Source: Dermatophilaceae bacterium
GTDB lineage: Bacteria; Actinomycetota; Actinomycetes; Actinomycetales; Dermatophilaceae
Assembly: GCA_013361975.1 (NCBI GenBank)
Contig: JABFXB010000001.1
Span: 1 to 16,486, forward strand
Reading direction: 5' to 3'
DNA: 16,486 nucleotides
Shown piece by piece: positions 1 through 10,087 of the stretch (position 1 is the first letter of the stretch; each line of letters begins with the position of its first letter). Below the pieces are notes generated by a model. It was not told the origin of the DNA. It saw only the letters and a program-made list of their open reading frames with translations, and ran no database searches. The position numbers and the translations under genes are program-made.

Positions 1-192
1 GTCGGGGGTGCCGGGCGTGATCACCTGCGACAGCACGTAGGCCGCCACTGCCGCAGCCGTGAGCCGCAGCACCGTCCCGAGGGTGGGTCGCAGCCGCCTG
101 GGGACCTCCCGCCACGTCGCCGGGTGGCCCGGCCACGCCCAGTCGGCGAGGGGGCGCCACGGCGACTCCGGGCTACCGGTCTCTGGTGACAT
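1..192 (-). CDS. FUSC / aromatic acid exporter-like membrane protein, N-terminal fragment
   Basis: The reverse strand reads from an ATG at 192 down to the window edge without a stop, giving the first 64 residues of a protein cut off by the window. A GGGGG stretch six bases before the ATG can serve as ribosome binding site. After a Trp/Pro-rich cytoplasmic start (residues 10-30) comes an Arg-rich stretch and then a hydrophobic segment at about residues 41-59 (VLRLTAAAVAAYVLSQVI), which looks like a first transmembrane helix. This arrangement resembles the N-termini of actinobacterial FUSC-family or aromatic-acid-exporter-like proteins, inner-membrane proteins thought to export aromatic acids or similar compounds. 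The family call is recognition of style over only 64 residues; another multi-pass membrane protein is possible. It is divergent from furA with 165 bases between the starts, so the two promoters share that region. Confidence 0.6.
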   Translation of the reverse strand, partial: MSPETGSPESPWRPLADWAWPGHPATWREVPRRLRPTLGTVLRLTAAAVAAYVLSQVITPGTPD

Positions 193-321
193 GCAATGCC
201 CCCGGATCTGCGATGTGGTCACGGGTCTGGTCGAGGTGGTCCAGCTCGTCGGGCCCTTGCGCATCGTACGAGACGGAGCGTCACGTCCACCGTCACCACG
301 TCGGCGCCGCCCGACACAAGA

Positions 322-336
322 CTTGATATGTTCAAG
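322..336. promoter_or_regulatory. Candidate FurA operator / furA-katG promoter region
   Basis: A perfect inverted repeat CTTGA-N5-TCAAG lies in the only AT-rich island of the 193-357 intergenic region, 21 bases before the chosen furA start. The centre (TATGTT at 327-332, or TGATAT at 324-329) could be a -10 element, so a bound dimer would block transcription. FurA of mycobacteria is known to repress its own operon from an AT-rich operator next to furA; that this repeat is the equivalent is inference. No good -35 hexamer is visible at 16-18 bases upstream. Nothing else is recognisable between the two divergent genes. Confidence 0.5.
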
Positions 337-357
337 AAAACCCGAAAGACTCGGCGC

Positions 358-786
358 ATGCCCGGGACCGACGTCGAAGCGCTGCTGCGCGGGTCCAGCC
401 TGCGCGTCACGCGCCAGCGCGTCGCCGTCCTCGAGGTGCTGAACGAGCACCCCCACGCGGACACCGACTCGGTGATCCGGCGGGTCCGCGAGTCCGCCGG
501 CGACATCTCGCACCAGGCCGTCTACGACGTGCTCCGTGCTCTCACCGACGCGGGCCTGCTGCGGCGCATCCAGCCCGCCGGCTCCGTCGCGCGCTACGAG
601 GTGCGTGTCGGCGACAACCACCACCACGTCGTGTGCCGCTCGTGCGGCGCCATCGCCGACGTCGACTGCGCCGTCGGCCACGCCCCCTGCCTCATGGCCT
701 CCGACGACCACGGCTTCGTCATCGACCAAGCCGAGGTGACCTACTGGGGCACCTGCCCCGACTGCTCGACCACCCGAATTGCCTGA
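358..786 (+). CDS. furA: FurA-type peroxide-responsive Fur family repressor
   Basis: A 142-residue Fur-family regulator directly upstream of katG, the standard actinobacterial furA-katG pair. Residues about 15-70 form the winged helix-turn-helix (LRVTRQRVAVLE, then SHQAVYDVLRAL); residues 75-136 form the metal-binding dimerisation half. The HHH run at 88-90 contributes to metal binding, and paired cysteines C93-x2-C96 and C133-x2-C136 match the structural zinc site of this subfamily. Known FurA proteins repress katG and are inactivated by peroxide oxidation; that role is inferred here from motifs and position. The ATG at 358 was chosen because it leaves 14 residues before the LRVT motif, about as in mycobacterial FurA. 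An ATG at 328 would add a basic ten-residue extension but lies inside the operator candidate. The stop is 30 bases before katG, so co-transcription is likely. Confidence 0.9.
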   Translation: MPGTDVEALLRGSSLRVTRQRVAVLEVLNEHPHADTDSVIRRVRESAGDISHQAVYDVLRALTDAGLLRRIQPAGSVARYEVRVGDNHHHVVCRSCGAIADVDCAVGHAPCLMASDDHGFVIDQAEVTYWGTCPDCSTTRIA

Positions 787-816
787 AGTGACAACGATGC
801 CCGGAAGGACCCACTC

Positions 817-3099
<2,283 letters not shown>

Positions 3100-3126
3100 C
3101 CTCCTGACGGTCCCGGACGCGGGTGC

Positions 3127-3161
3127 AGGGCCCGGGTCGGCATGGTGCCGGCCCGGGCCCT
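3127..3161 (+). terminator. Strong hairpin terminator after katG
   Basis: A 16-base-pair stem (3127-3142 with 3146-3161) closes a three-base TGG loop. Every position pairs; the only non-Watson-Crick pair is a T-G wobble. It begins 28 bases after the katG stop. No T-run follows, as is common for actinobacterial terminators, so the call rests on stem strength and position. Confidence 0.75.
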
Positions 3162-3195
3162 CGCGCTTCCCCGCAGCATCGACCCGAGGACGTAT

Positions 3196-3209
3196 GCCGT
3201 GTGCACGGC
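3196..3209. repeat. Short palindrome between katG and adnA
   Basis: GCCGTG-TG-CACGGC is a perfect six-base inverted repeat with a two-base spacer, lying between the katG hairpin and the adnA promoter, about 45 bases upstream of the promoter's 9-mer. It could be an operator, but a palindrome of this length can occur by chance in GC-rich DNA. It is not a LexA box (actinobacterial type TCGAAC-N4-GTTCGA), and no LexA box was seen in this intergenic region. Confidence 0.2.
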
Positions 3210-3253
3210 GTTGTCCTGCACGCGTCGCCCGCGGGTGGCGGGGTGCCGTGACC

Positions 3254-3276
3254 CTGTCGGTGGCGCGTGATGGAAT
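3254..3276 (+). promoter_or_regulatory. PafBC-type (RecA-independent) DNA-damage promoter of adnAB
   Basis: CTGTCGGTG (3254-3262), exactly eight bases (3263-3270), then TGGAAT (3271-3276). The mycobacterial RecA-NDp / PafBC consensus is TTGTCRGTG-N8-TANNNT; this site differs only in the first T and in the A of the -10 element. The -10 ends six bases before the GTG at 3283, so transcription would begin at or next to the start codon and give a leaderless adnA message. In mycobacteria this motif marks genes switched on by DNA damage independently of LexA. Motif and spacing are seen; induction is inferred. Confidence 0.7.
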
Positions 3277-3282
3277 CTGCGG

Positions 3283-6200
3283 GTGGTCATCCTCCGTCGA
3301 GCTCCAGCCCTCGCGTCGGCGGCGGTGCGGCTCGACGAGCGGCAGCAGGCCGCGCTCGACTCCGACGCCCGGGTGCTCCGGGTCCTCGGTGGGCCGGGCA
3401 CCGGCAAGTCGACGCTCGCCGTCGAGCTCGTGGTCGACGCCGTGCGCCGCGACGGTCTGCGTGCCGACACCTGCCTCATGCTCACGTCGAGCCGCAGCGC
3501 GGCCGCGCAGCTGCGCCAGCAGGTCACGGCCCGCCTCGACGGCACCTCCACCGAGTCGCTCGCGCGCACGTGGCAGGCCTTCGGGTTCGGCATCCTCCGG
3601 GTCGAGGCCGCGCTGCGGGGACAGCCGGCACCTCGGCTGCTCAACGGGCCCGAGCAGGACGTCATCCTGCGCGACCTGCTCGCCGGACACGCGTCCGGCG
3701 AGGTGCCCGGGCCCGGCTGGCCGGCCGGGCTGGGCGAGGCGCTGCGCACCCGCGGGTTCCGCAACGAGCTGCGTGACCTGCTGATGCGCACCGTCGAGCA
3801 CGGCTTGGGACCCGACGACCTCGCGCGGCTCGGTGCCGAGCACGACCGTCCCGAGTGGGTGGCCGCGGCCCAGGTGCTTCGCGAGTACGACCAGGTCACC
3901 TCTTTCAGCCGGCACGGTTCCTACGACCCCGCGTGGGTGCTCACGGCGGCCGCCGAGCTGCTCGAGGACGACCCGTCGGCCCTCGACCGGCTGCACGAGC
4001 GCATCGGCCTGGTCGTCGTCGACGAGGCCCAGGAGCTGACGTCGGCCGCCGCGCGCCTGCTGCGGGTCCTGGCGCGCGGCGGCCCGCGCATCGTCCTGCT
4101 GGGCGATCCCGACGTCGCGGTGCAGACGTTCCGCGGCGCCGACCCGCGGTTCCTCGCGACCGGGTGGAGCGAGCTCGGCGAGGTCGCCCGCAGCCCGTAC
4201 GCGTTCGGCGACGAGCCCACCCTGCTCGACTTCATCGAGCCCGAGGTGCCCGCCGGTCGTGGGGGCGCCGGCGGCCACAGCGGCACCGCGACCGTCGTGC
4301 TGGATCGCAGCCACCGGCTCGGCGCGGCGCTCACCGGGGTCGCCGACCGCGTCTCGCGGCGCATCGGGGCGCTCGGCGGTGGCGAGCAGCGCCGGATCAC
4401 CCCGTCGCCGGCGCATCCCGAGCGGTGCACCGTCGAGGTCGCCCTCCTCCGGTCGGCTGCCCAGGAGACGGCCCACGTGGCGGCGCTGCTGCGCCGTGCG
4501 CACCTCGTCGAGGGCGTGCCGTGGACCGACATGGCGGTCGTCGTGCGCGGCTCGGCCCGCGCCGACACCATGCGCCGTCTGCTCGGCCAGGCAGGAGTGC
4601 CGGTCGAGGCCGGCAGCGCCGAGACGCCCGTCCGCGACGAGAGCGCTGTCCGCCCGCTGCTCCAGCTGCTGGCCGAGAGCCTCGAGGTGGCCCGCGGCGA
4701 GCACCGGGGCGAGCAGCACGTCATCGACCCGGTGCGCGCGGCCGACCTCGTGCTGTCACCCATCGGCGGCGCCGACACGGTGGGGCTGCGCCGGCTGCGT
4801 CGTCTGCTGCGCCACGACGAGCTCGCGTCGGGCGGTGGCCGGTCCAGCGACGAGCTGCTGGCCCAGCTGCTCCTCGACGCGCCGCGGGCTGCGCTGCTCG
4901 GCGGCGTCGCCCGACCGGCCGCACGCGTGGCGGTCGCCCTGGCGGCAGGAGCAGCCGCCGCGCGCATCGCCGACGACGGCCGGTGGGCGGCCGGCGTCAC
5001 CGCCGAGTCGGTCCTGTGGGCCATCTGGCAGGGAGCCGGTGTGGCCGAGACGTGGCGACGCGCGGCCCTCGCGGGCGGTTCGACAGGCGAGCGCGCCGAC
5101 CGCGACCTCGACGCCGTGCTCGCCCTCTTCGACGCGGCCGGCGCCTTCGTCGACCGGCTGCCGACGGCCGGTCCCGACACGTTCCTCGAGCACATCCAGG
5201 GCCAGGACGTCCCCGGTGACACCCTGCTCGTGGGGGGCCAGTCCGGGGGCCGGGTCTCCCTCGTCACCCCGCAGACGGCTGCCGGTCGCCAGTGGCGCAT
5301 CGTCGTGGTCGCCGGCGTCCAGGAGGGGGTGTGGCCCGATCTTCGCCTGCGCGGCTCGGTGCTCGGGTCTGAAGACCTCGTCGACGTCGTCGCCCAGCGC
5401 CCCGTCGGCTTCCGCGCGGCCCAGGCGGCCGTGCGCTACGACGAGACCCGGCTCTTCCTCGTCGCCGTCACCCGGGCCACCGAGCGGCTGCTCGTGACCG
5501 CGGTGGGCAACGAGGACGAGCAGCCGTCGGTCTACCTCGACCTCGTCGACCCGCCGACCCGCACCCGTCTGGCCGACGAGGTTCGCCCCCACACCGAGGT
5601 CGCGCGCACGATGACGCTTCCCGGCCTGGTCGGCGAGCTGCGGCGCGAGGTCACGAGCCCCGACCCCGGCGTGGCGGAGCGTGCCGTGGCCCTCCTCGCG
5701 GTCGCCGCGCGCGAGGGCGTGCGCGGTGCCGACCCGGCGTCGTGGTGGGCGCTGCGCGACCTGACGAGCGACCACGCGATCCGGGCCGCCGACGAGCCGG
5801 TGCACGTCTCCCCGTCCAAGGTGACCTACTTCAACGAGTGCGGCCTGAGGTGGTTCCTCACGTCCGTCGGCGGCGAGGGGGTGCAGCTCGGCGCCGCGTC
5901 GGTCGGCACCTTCGTCCACGACATCGTCGCGGAGCAGCCCGACGCCTCGCGAGAGCAGCTCGACGCCGAGGTCGAGTCGCGCTGGGGTCGGCTCGGTCTG
6001 CCACCCGGCTGGGTCACCGACCGTACCCGAGGGGAGGCCCACGACATGGTCGCCCGGTTCATCGCCTATCGCGACGAGGCCGAGCGTGAGCGCGAGCGGG
6101 TCGGGGTCGAGACGCCCTTCCGCGTGCAGGTCGGGCGGGCCGTCGTGGCCGGCCGCGTCGACCGCATCGAGCGCGACCGCGACGGTGGCCTGCGCATCGT

Positions 6201-6549
6201 CGACCTCAAGACGGGCACGAGCAAGCCGACCAAGGCCGACCTCGCAGAGCACGGCCAGCTCGGTGCCTACCAGGTGGCTGTCGAGGAAGGTGGCTTCACC
6301 GAGCTCGGCGACCGCAGCGCCGGGGCCGCGCTCGTCTTCATCGGCAAGGGCGGGCTCACGGGCCTCAAGCCGTCCGTGATGACCCAGGAGGCGCTGTCGA
6401 GCGTGGCCGAGCCGACGTGGGCACGAGCCCTCGTCGAGGCCACCGCCGAAGGCATGGGCGCCGCCACCTTCACCGCGTCCCAGAGCACGTGCCGCACCTG
6501 CCCCGTGCGGTCGTCCTGTCCCGTCCAGCCCGAGGGCGAGGCACTGTGA
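3283..6549 (+). CDS. adnA: AdnA-type subunit of the AdnAB helicase-nuclease (degenerate UvrD motor plus RecB-like nuclease)
   Basis: A 1088-residue UvrD/RecB-family protein corresponding to mycobacterial AdnA (about 1055 residues), partner of AdnB in the motor-nuclease that resects double-strand breaks. Walker A is intact (GGPGTGKST, K42). The other motor motifs are worn: motif II is DEAQ (D247, E248), motif III reads LLGDPDVAVQTFRGA, and motif V reads TPQTAAGRQW (662-671) without the usual H-x2-K-G. Motif VI survives (VAVTRA, R731). The C-terminal nuclease keeps H879, D960, D974-x-K976 (VDLKTG), Q992 and Y996. C853 with C1070, C1073 and C1079 gives the C...C-x2-C-x5-C pattern of AddB/AdnA iron-sulfur clusters. 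The GTG start has no ribosome binding site but sits seven bases after a -10 element, as in leaderless messages. The stop overlaps the adnB start by four bases (GTGA). The AdnA rather than AdnB label rests on gene order and the decayed motor. Confidence 0.9.
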   Translation: MVILRRAPALASAAVRLDERQQAALDSDARVLRVLGGPGTGKSTLAVELVVDAVRRDGLRADTCLMLTSSRSAAAQLRQQVTARLDGTSTESLARTWQAFGFGILRVEAALRGQPAPRLLNGPEQDVILRDLLAGHASGEVPGPGWPAGLGEALRTRGFRNELRDLLMRTVEHGLGPDDLARLGAEHDRPEWVAAAQVLREYDQVTSFSRHGSYDPAWVLTAAAELLEDDPSALDRLHERIGLVVVDEAQELTSAAARLLRVLARGGPRIVLLGDPDVAVQTFRGADPRFLATGWSELGEVARSPYAFGDEPTLLDFIEPEVPAGRGGAGGHSGTATVVLDRSHRLGAALTGVADRVSRRIGALGGGEQRRITPSPAHPERCTVEVALLRSAAQETAHVAALLRRAHLVEGVPWTDMAVVVRGSARADTMRRLLGQAGVPVEAGSAETPVRDESAVRPLLQLLAESLEVARGEHRGEQHVIDPVRAADLVLSPIGGADTVGLRRLRRLLRHDELASGGGRSSDELLAQLLLDAPRAALLGGVARPAARVAVALAAGAAAARIADDGRWAAGVTAESVLWAIWQGAGVAETWRRAALAGGSTGERADRDLDAVLALFDAAGAFVDRLPTAGPDTFLEHIQGQDVPGDTLLVGGQSGGRVSLVTPQTAAGRQWRIVVVAGVQEGVWPDLRLRGSVLGSEDLVDVVAQRPVGFRAAQAAVRYDETRLFLVAVTRATERLLVTAVGNEDEQPSVYLDLVDPPTRTRLADEVRPHTEVARTMTLPGLVGELRREVTSPDPGVAERAVALLAVAAREGVRGADPASWWALRDLTSDHAIRAADEPVHVSPSKVTYFNECGLRWFLTSVGGEGVQLGAASVGTFVHDIVAEQPDASREQLDAEVESRWGRLGLPPGWVTDRTRGEAHDMVARFIAYRDEAERERERVGVETPFRVQVGRAVVAGRVDRIERDRDGGLRIVDLKTGTSKPTKADLAEHGQLGAYQVAVEEGGFTELGDRSAGAALVFIGKGGLTGLKPSVMTQEALSSVAEPTWARALVEATAEGMGAATFTASQSTCRTCPVRSSCPVQPEGEAL

Positions 6550-9500
6550 CCGAGATCCTCGACCGACCCGCCACCTCGGTGCGCCACTCCGCGCGCGACA
6601 TCGCGGTCGCCCTCGAGCTGCCACCGCCGACCCCTGAGCAGGCGGCAGTCATCGAGGCCGGGCCGGGCCCCCTCCTCGTCGTCGCCGGCGCCGGGTCGGG
6701 CAAGACCGAGACGATGGCCGCCCGGGTCGTGTGGCTCGTCGCCAACGACCTCGTCACGCCCGACCAGGTGCTCGGCCTCACCTTCACGCGCAAGGCGGCG
6801 GCCGAGCTCTCCGCCCGCATCGGCAAGCGCCTGCGTGGCCTCGAGCGGGCCGGGCTCTGGACCCCGCCCGCCGACGACGGCACCGGCGCCGAGGTGCTCG
6901 GCGGCACGCCGACGGTCTCCACCTACCACTCGTACGCCGGCCGCCTCGTGCGCGAGCACGCCCTGCGCGTCGGCATCGAGCCGGAGTTCCGCGTGCTCAC
7001 CGAGGCCGGGGCGTGGCAGCTCGCGGCGGAGTCGGTGTCACGGTGGGACGGCCCCATGGACGGCATGACGCGGTCCGAGGGCAACATCATCGACGCCGTC
7101 ATGTCGCTCGCGGGCGAGATGGCCGAGCACGTGCGCACCCCTGCAGAGGTGATGGCGCACCTCGACGAGGTGCTGGCCCGCCTCGAAGGGCTGCCCGACG
7201 GCGACGGCAGGGGAAGCCTGACGCCCGCCAAGGACGTGCTCGGCGTGCTGCGTGAACGCCGGCTCGTGCTGCCGGTCGTCGAGGCGTTCCTCGAGCTCAA
7301 GCGCTCGCGCGAATCGCTCGACTTCGCCGACCAGATCGCCCTCGCCGCGCGACTCGCCTCGACGATGCCGCAGGTGGGGCAGATCGAGCGTGACCGCTTC
7401 ACGGCCGTGCTCCTCGACGAGTTCCAGGACACCTCCGAGGCGCAGCTGACCCTGCTGCGCAGCCTGTTCCACGACCCGGCCGTGGCCCTGACGGCCGTGG
7501 GCGACCCCAACCAGTCGATCTACGGCTGGCGCGGGGCGAGCGCGACCACGCTGCTGCGGTTCCCCTCCGAGTTCGCCGGCCCGCAGGGCCCCGCCGACGT
7601 GCTGCCGCTCTCGACGAGCTGGCGCAACGACGAGCTCATCCTCGCCGCCGCCAACGTCACGGCCGCTCCTCTCGCGACGGCGCACGTCCAGCCGCTCACG
7701 GCCCGACCGGGCGCCGGCCCGGGCACGGTGACCATCGACCGGCTCGAGTCGGCCGAGGCCGAGGCCGCGCACGTGGCCGCCTGGGTGGCCGCCCGCTGGC
7801 GCTCGCCGAGCGGTCGTCGCACCGGCCGGTCCGCGGCCGTGCTGTGCCGGCGCCGTTCCTCGTTCCCGCTCGTCATCGAAGCGCTGCGGGCGGCCGACCT
7901 CCCCGTCGAGGTGGTGGGCCTCGGGGGTCTGCTCGTGACACCCGAGGTGAGCGACCTCGTCGCGGCGCTCTGGGTGGTGCAGGATCCCACCCGCGGCGAC
8001 CAGCTGATGCGCCTGCTCTCCGGCCCCGTCGTGCGTCTCGGCGCTGCAGATCTCGCCGGGCTCTGGGCCTGGGCCCGCGAGCTGCACGACCGGCCGGCCG
8101 GTCCCGGCCGTCACGGCGCCGACCTGCACGAGGGTGAGCTCGCCGCCCACGCAGGGGCGCGCGGCGACGCTGCCCCGAGCCGTGACGTGCGGGTCATCGA
8201 CGGGCCACCCGACCCGGGGTCGCCCCCCGACGACGCGTCGGGGGAGCCGCCCTCCGACGAGCCGCCGCCCGACAACGAGCGGTCCGACGACGACCGCCGG
8301 GGGAGCGACCTCGCGACCGACAGCGCCGACACGGCAACGCTCGTCGAAGCACTCGACGAGCTGCCCCGGCCCGGCTGGGTGGCCCGCGACGGCGCCCGCA
8401 TCGGGGCTGAGGCGTTGCACCGCCTGCACGCCCTGGCCGACGTCGTGCGCCGGCTGAGACGGCTCACGGCCCTGCCGCTGGTCGACCTGGTCGCCGAGGC
8501 CGAGGTCGCCCTCGGCCTCGACATCGAGGTGCTCGCCCGGCACGAGCACACCGCCTCCACCGCGCGCGTGCACCTCGACGCCTTCGCCGACGTGGCCGCC
8601 CGCTACGCGACGAGCGCCGACCGCCCCACCCTGAGCGGCTTCCTCGCGTGGCTCGAGGCCGCTCGCGAGCAGGAGCGCGGCCTCGACGCCGGGCACACCG
8701 AGTCCGATGCCGATGCCGTCCAGGTGCTGACGGTGCATGCCTCCAAGGGACTCGAGTGGGACGTCGTCGCCATCCCTGCCCTCGTCGAGGGCGCGTTCCC
8801 CGACCATGCGTCCACCTCGGTGTCGCTCGTCGACGAGTCCGACCCGCCCGAGTACGCCTGTTCAGGCACTCCCAAGGACAAGGGCTGGCTCGTCGGGCTC
8901 GACTCGCTGCCCTACGACCTGCGCGGCGACCGCGACGGACTGCCGCACCTCGACTGGCGCACCGTCACCGACCGCAAGCAGCTGGGTGTGGCCATCGAGG
9001 AGTTCGCCCTCGCCGGCGGCCGGCACGCCGTCGCCGAGGAGCGTCGCCTCGCGTACGTCGCGGTGACCCGCGCCCGCAACGACGTGCTGCTCACCACCCA
9101 CGTCTGGGGCGCGACGAAGAAGACCCTCTCCGTGCCCAGCCGCTTCCTGCTCGAGATCCGCGACGCGCTCGGCGACGCGGTCACGCAGCAGGTGTGGCAC
9201 CCGGCGCCCGATCCCGTCGAGGACTCCAAGGGCCGCCCCGTCGCTCCGACCAACCCCTACCTCGTCGACCCCGTCTCGGCGCTGTGGCCGCACGACCCGA
9301 TGGCCCACCGCCGCGCAGCCCTCGACGGCGTCGTCGAACGCCTCACCGAGGCCGTGCGATCGGGTGACGCGCCCCCCGTGGGCGACCCCCGTCTCGACGA
9401 CCTGCGCCTGCTCCTGGCCGAGCAGGCGGCGCGCCGGTCACGCGGTGAGCCCGTCGTCGACGTGCCGCGCCACCTGTCGGCGTCGGCGGTCGTGTCGCTG

Positions 9501-10052
9501 GCCCGCGACGTCGAGGCCTTCGCGATGAACCTGCGTCGTCCCATGCCGAGCGCACCGGCCGTCGCCGCGCGCCAGGGCACCGCCTTCCACGCGTGGATCG
9601 AGGAGCACTACTCGCGTGCCGCGATGGTCGACCTGCTCGACCTGCCGGGCAGCGCCGACGAGGGCGCGTCCGACGATGCCGACCTCGACGTCATGAAGGA
9701 GCACTTCCTGGCGAGCGAGTGGGCCGACCGCGTGCCCGACGAGATCGAGCTGTCCATCGAGACGATCATCGACGGCATCGCGGTGCGCGGCCGCATCGAC
9801 GCCGTCTTCGCGCGCGACGACGGTGGCTGGACCGTCGTCGACTGGAAGACCGGCGCGCGTCCCACGGGCCGTGACGCCCGGGTGCGCGCGCTCCAGCTCG
9901 CCGCGTACGCCGTCGCGTTCGCGCGGCTGCGCGGCGTCGACCCGGGTGACGTCGACGCGGCCTTCTACTACGCGGCCGACGGCGTCACCGTGCGACCTGA
10001 GCTCCCGAACGAGGCCGACCTCGTCGAGCTGCTGCGCACCCTGCCGGCCTGA
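6546..10052 (+). CDS. adnB: AdnB-type subunit of the AdnAB helicase-nuclease (active UvrD motor plus RecB-like nuclease)
   Basis: A 1168-residue UvrD-type motor fused to a RecB-type nuclease, the partner of the preceding gene. All motor motifs look functional: GAGSGKT (48-54, K53), motif Ia LTFTRKAAAEL, motif II DEFQD (291-295), motif III VGDPNQSIYGWRGA, motif V HASKGLEW (731-738) and motif VI VAVTRAR (R842). The nuclease has H1015, D1085 (GRIDAVF), D1099-x-K1101 (VDWKTG), Q1117 and Y1121. By analogy with mycobacteria this subunit drives ATP-dependent translocation and both nuclease domains cut DNA at breaks. A hydrophilic Pro/Asp/Glu-rich insert at about residues 519-600 makes it longer than mycobacterial AdnB (about 1100). 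The GTG at 6546 overlaps the adnA stop, indicating translational coupling and equal dosage. An in-frame start further upstream would lie inside adnA and is rejected. Confidence 0.93.
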   Translation: MTEILDRPATSVRHSARDIAVALELPPPTPEQAAVIEAGPGPLLVVAGAGSGKTETMAARVVWLVANDLVTPDQVLGLTFTRKAAAELSARIGKRLRGLERAGLWTPPADDGTGAEVLGGTPTVSTYHSYAGRLVREHALRVGIEPEFRVLTEAGAWQLAAESVSRWDGPMDGMTRSEGNIIDAVMSLAGEMAEHVRTPAEVMAHLDEVLARLEGLPDGDGRGSLTPAKDVLGVLRERRLVLPVVEAFLELKRSRESLDFADQIALAARLASTMPQVGQIERDRFTAVLLDEFQDTSEAQLTLLRSLFHDPAVALTAVGDPNQSIYGWRGASATTLLRFPSEFAGPQGPADVLPLSTSWRNDELILAAANVTAAPLATAHVQPLTARPGAGPGTVTIDRLESAEAEAAHVAAWVAARWRSPSGRRTGRSAAVLCRRRSSFPLVIEALRAADLPVEVVGLGGLLVTPEVSDLVAALWVVQDPTRGDQLMRLLSGPVVRLGAADLAGLWAWARELHDRPAGPGRHGADLHEGELAAHAGARGDAAPSRDVRVIDGPPDPGSPPDDASGEPPSDEPPPDNERSDDDRRGSDLATDSADTATLVEALDELPRPGWVARDGARIGAEALHRLHALADVVRRLRRLTALPLVDLVAEAEVALGLDIEVLARHEHTASTARVHLDAFADVAARYATSADRPTLSGFLAWLEAAREQERGLDAGHTESDADAVQVLTVHASKGLEWDVVAIPALVEGAFPDHASTSVSLVDESDPPEYACSGTPKDKGWLVGLDSLPYDLRGDRDGLPHLDWRTVTDRKQLGVAIEEFALAGGRHAVAEERRLAYVAVTRARNDVLLTTHVWGATKKTLSVPSRFLLEIRDALGDAVTQQVWHPAPDPVEDSKGRPVAPTNPYLVDPVSALWPHDPMAHRRAALDGVVERLTEAVRSGDAPPVGDPRLDDLRLLLAEQAARRSRGEPVVDVPRHLSASAVVSLARDVEAFAMNLRRPMPSAPAVAARQGTAFHAWIEEHYSRAAMVDLLDLPGSADEGASDDADLDVMKEHFLASEWADRVPDEIELSIETIIDGIAVRGRIDAVFARDDGGWTVVDWKTGARPTGRDARVRALQLAAYAVAFARLRGVDPGDVDAAFYYAADGVTVRPELPNEADLVELLRTLPA

Positions 10053-10070
10053 CCGACCTCGGATGCCGCT

Positions 10071-10087
10071 CCGGGCCTCAGGCCCGG
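10071..10087. terminator. Bidirectional hairpin between convergent adnB and phosphotransferase-like gene
   Basis: CCGGGCC-TCA-GGCCCGG is a perfect seven-base stem with a three-base loop in the 25-base gap after adnB. The loop is exactly the TGA stop codon of the minus-strand gene (10078-10080). Being symmetric, it could stop transcription from both sides. There is no T-run. Confidence 0.5.

Noticed and set aside
6417..6545. Upstream extension of adnB into adnA
   Set aside because: Would overlap adnA by over 130 bases; the extension is Arg/His-rich out-of-frame text and GTG 6546 gives the usual four-base overlap.
4756..6624. 622-residue minus-strand open frame opposite adnA
   Set aside because: Antisense shadow; no recognisable motifs, while the plus strand has helicase and nuclease residues throughout.
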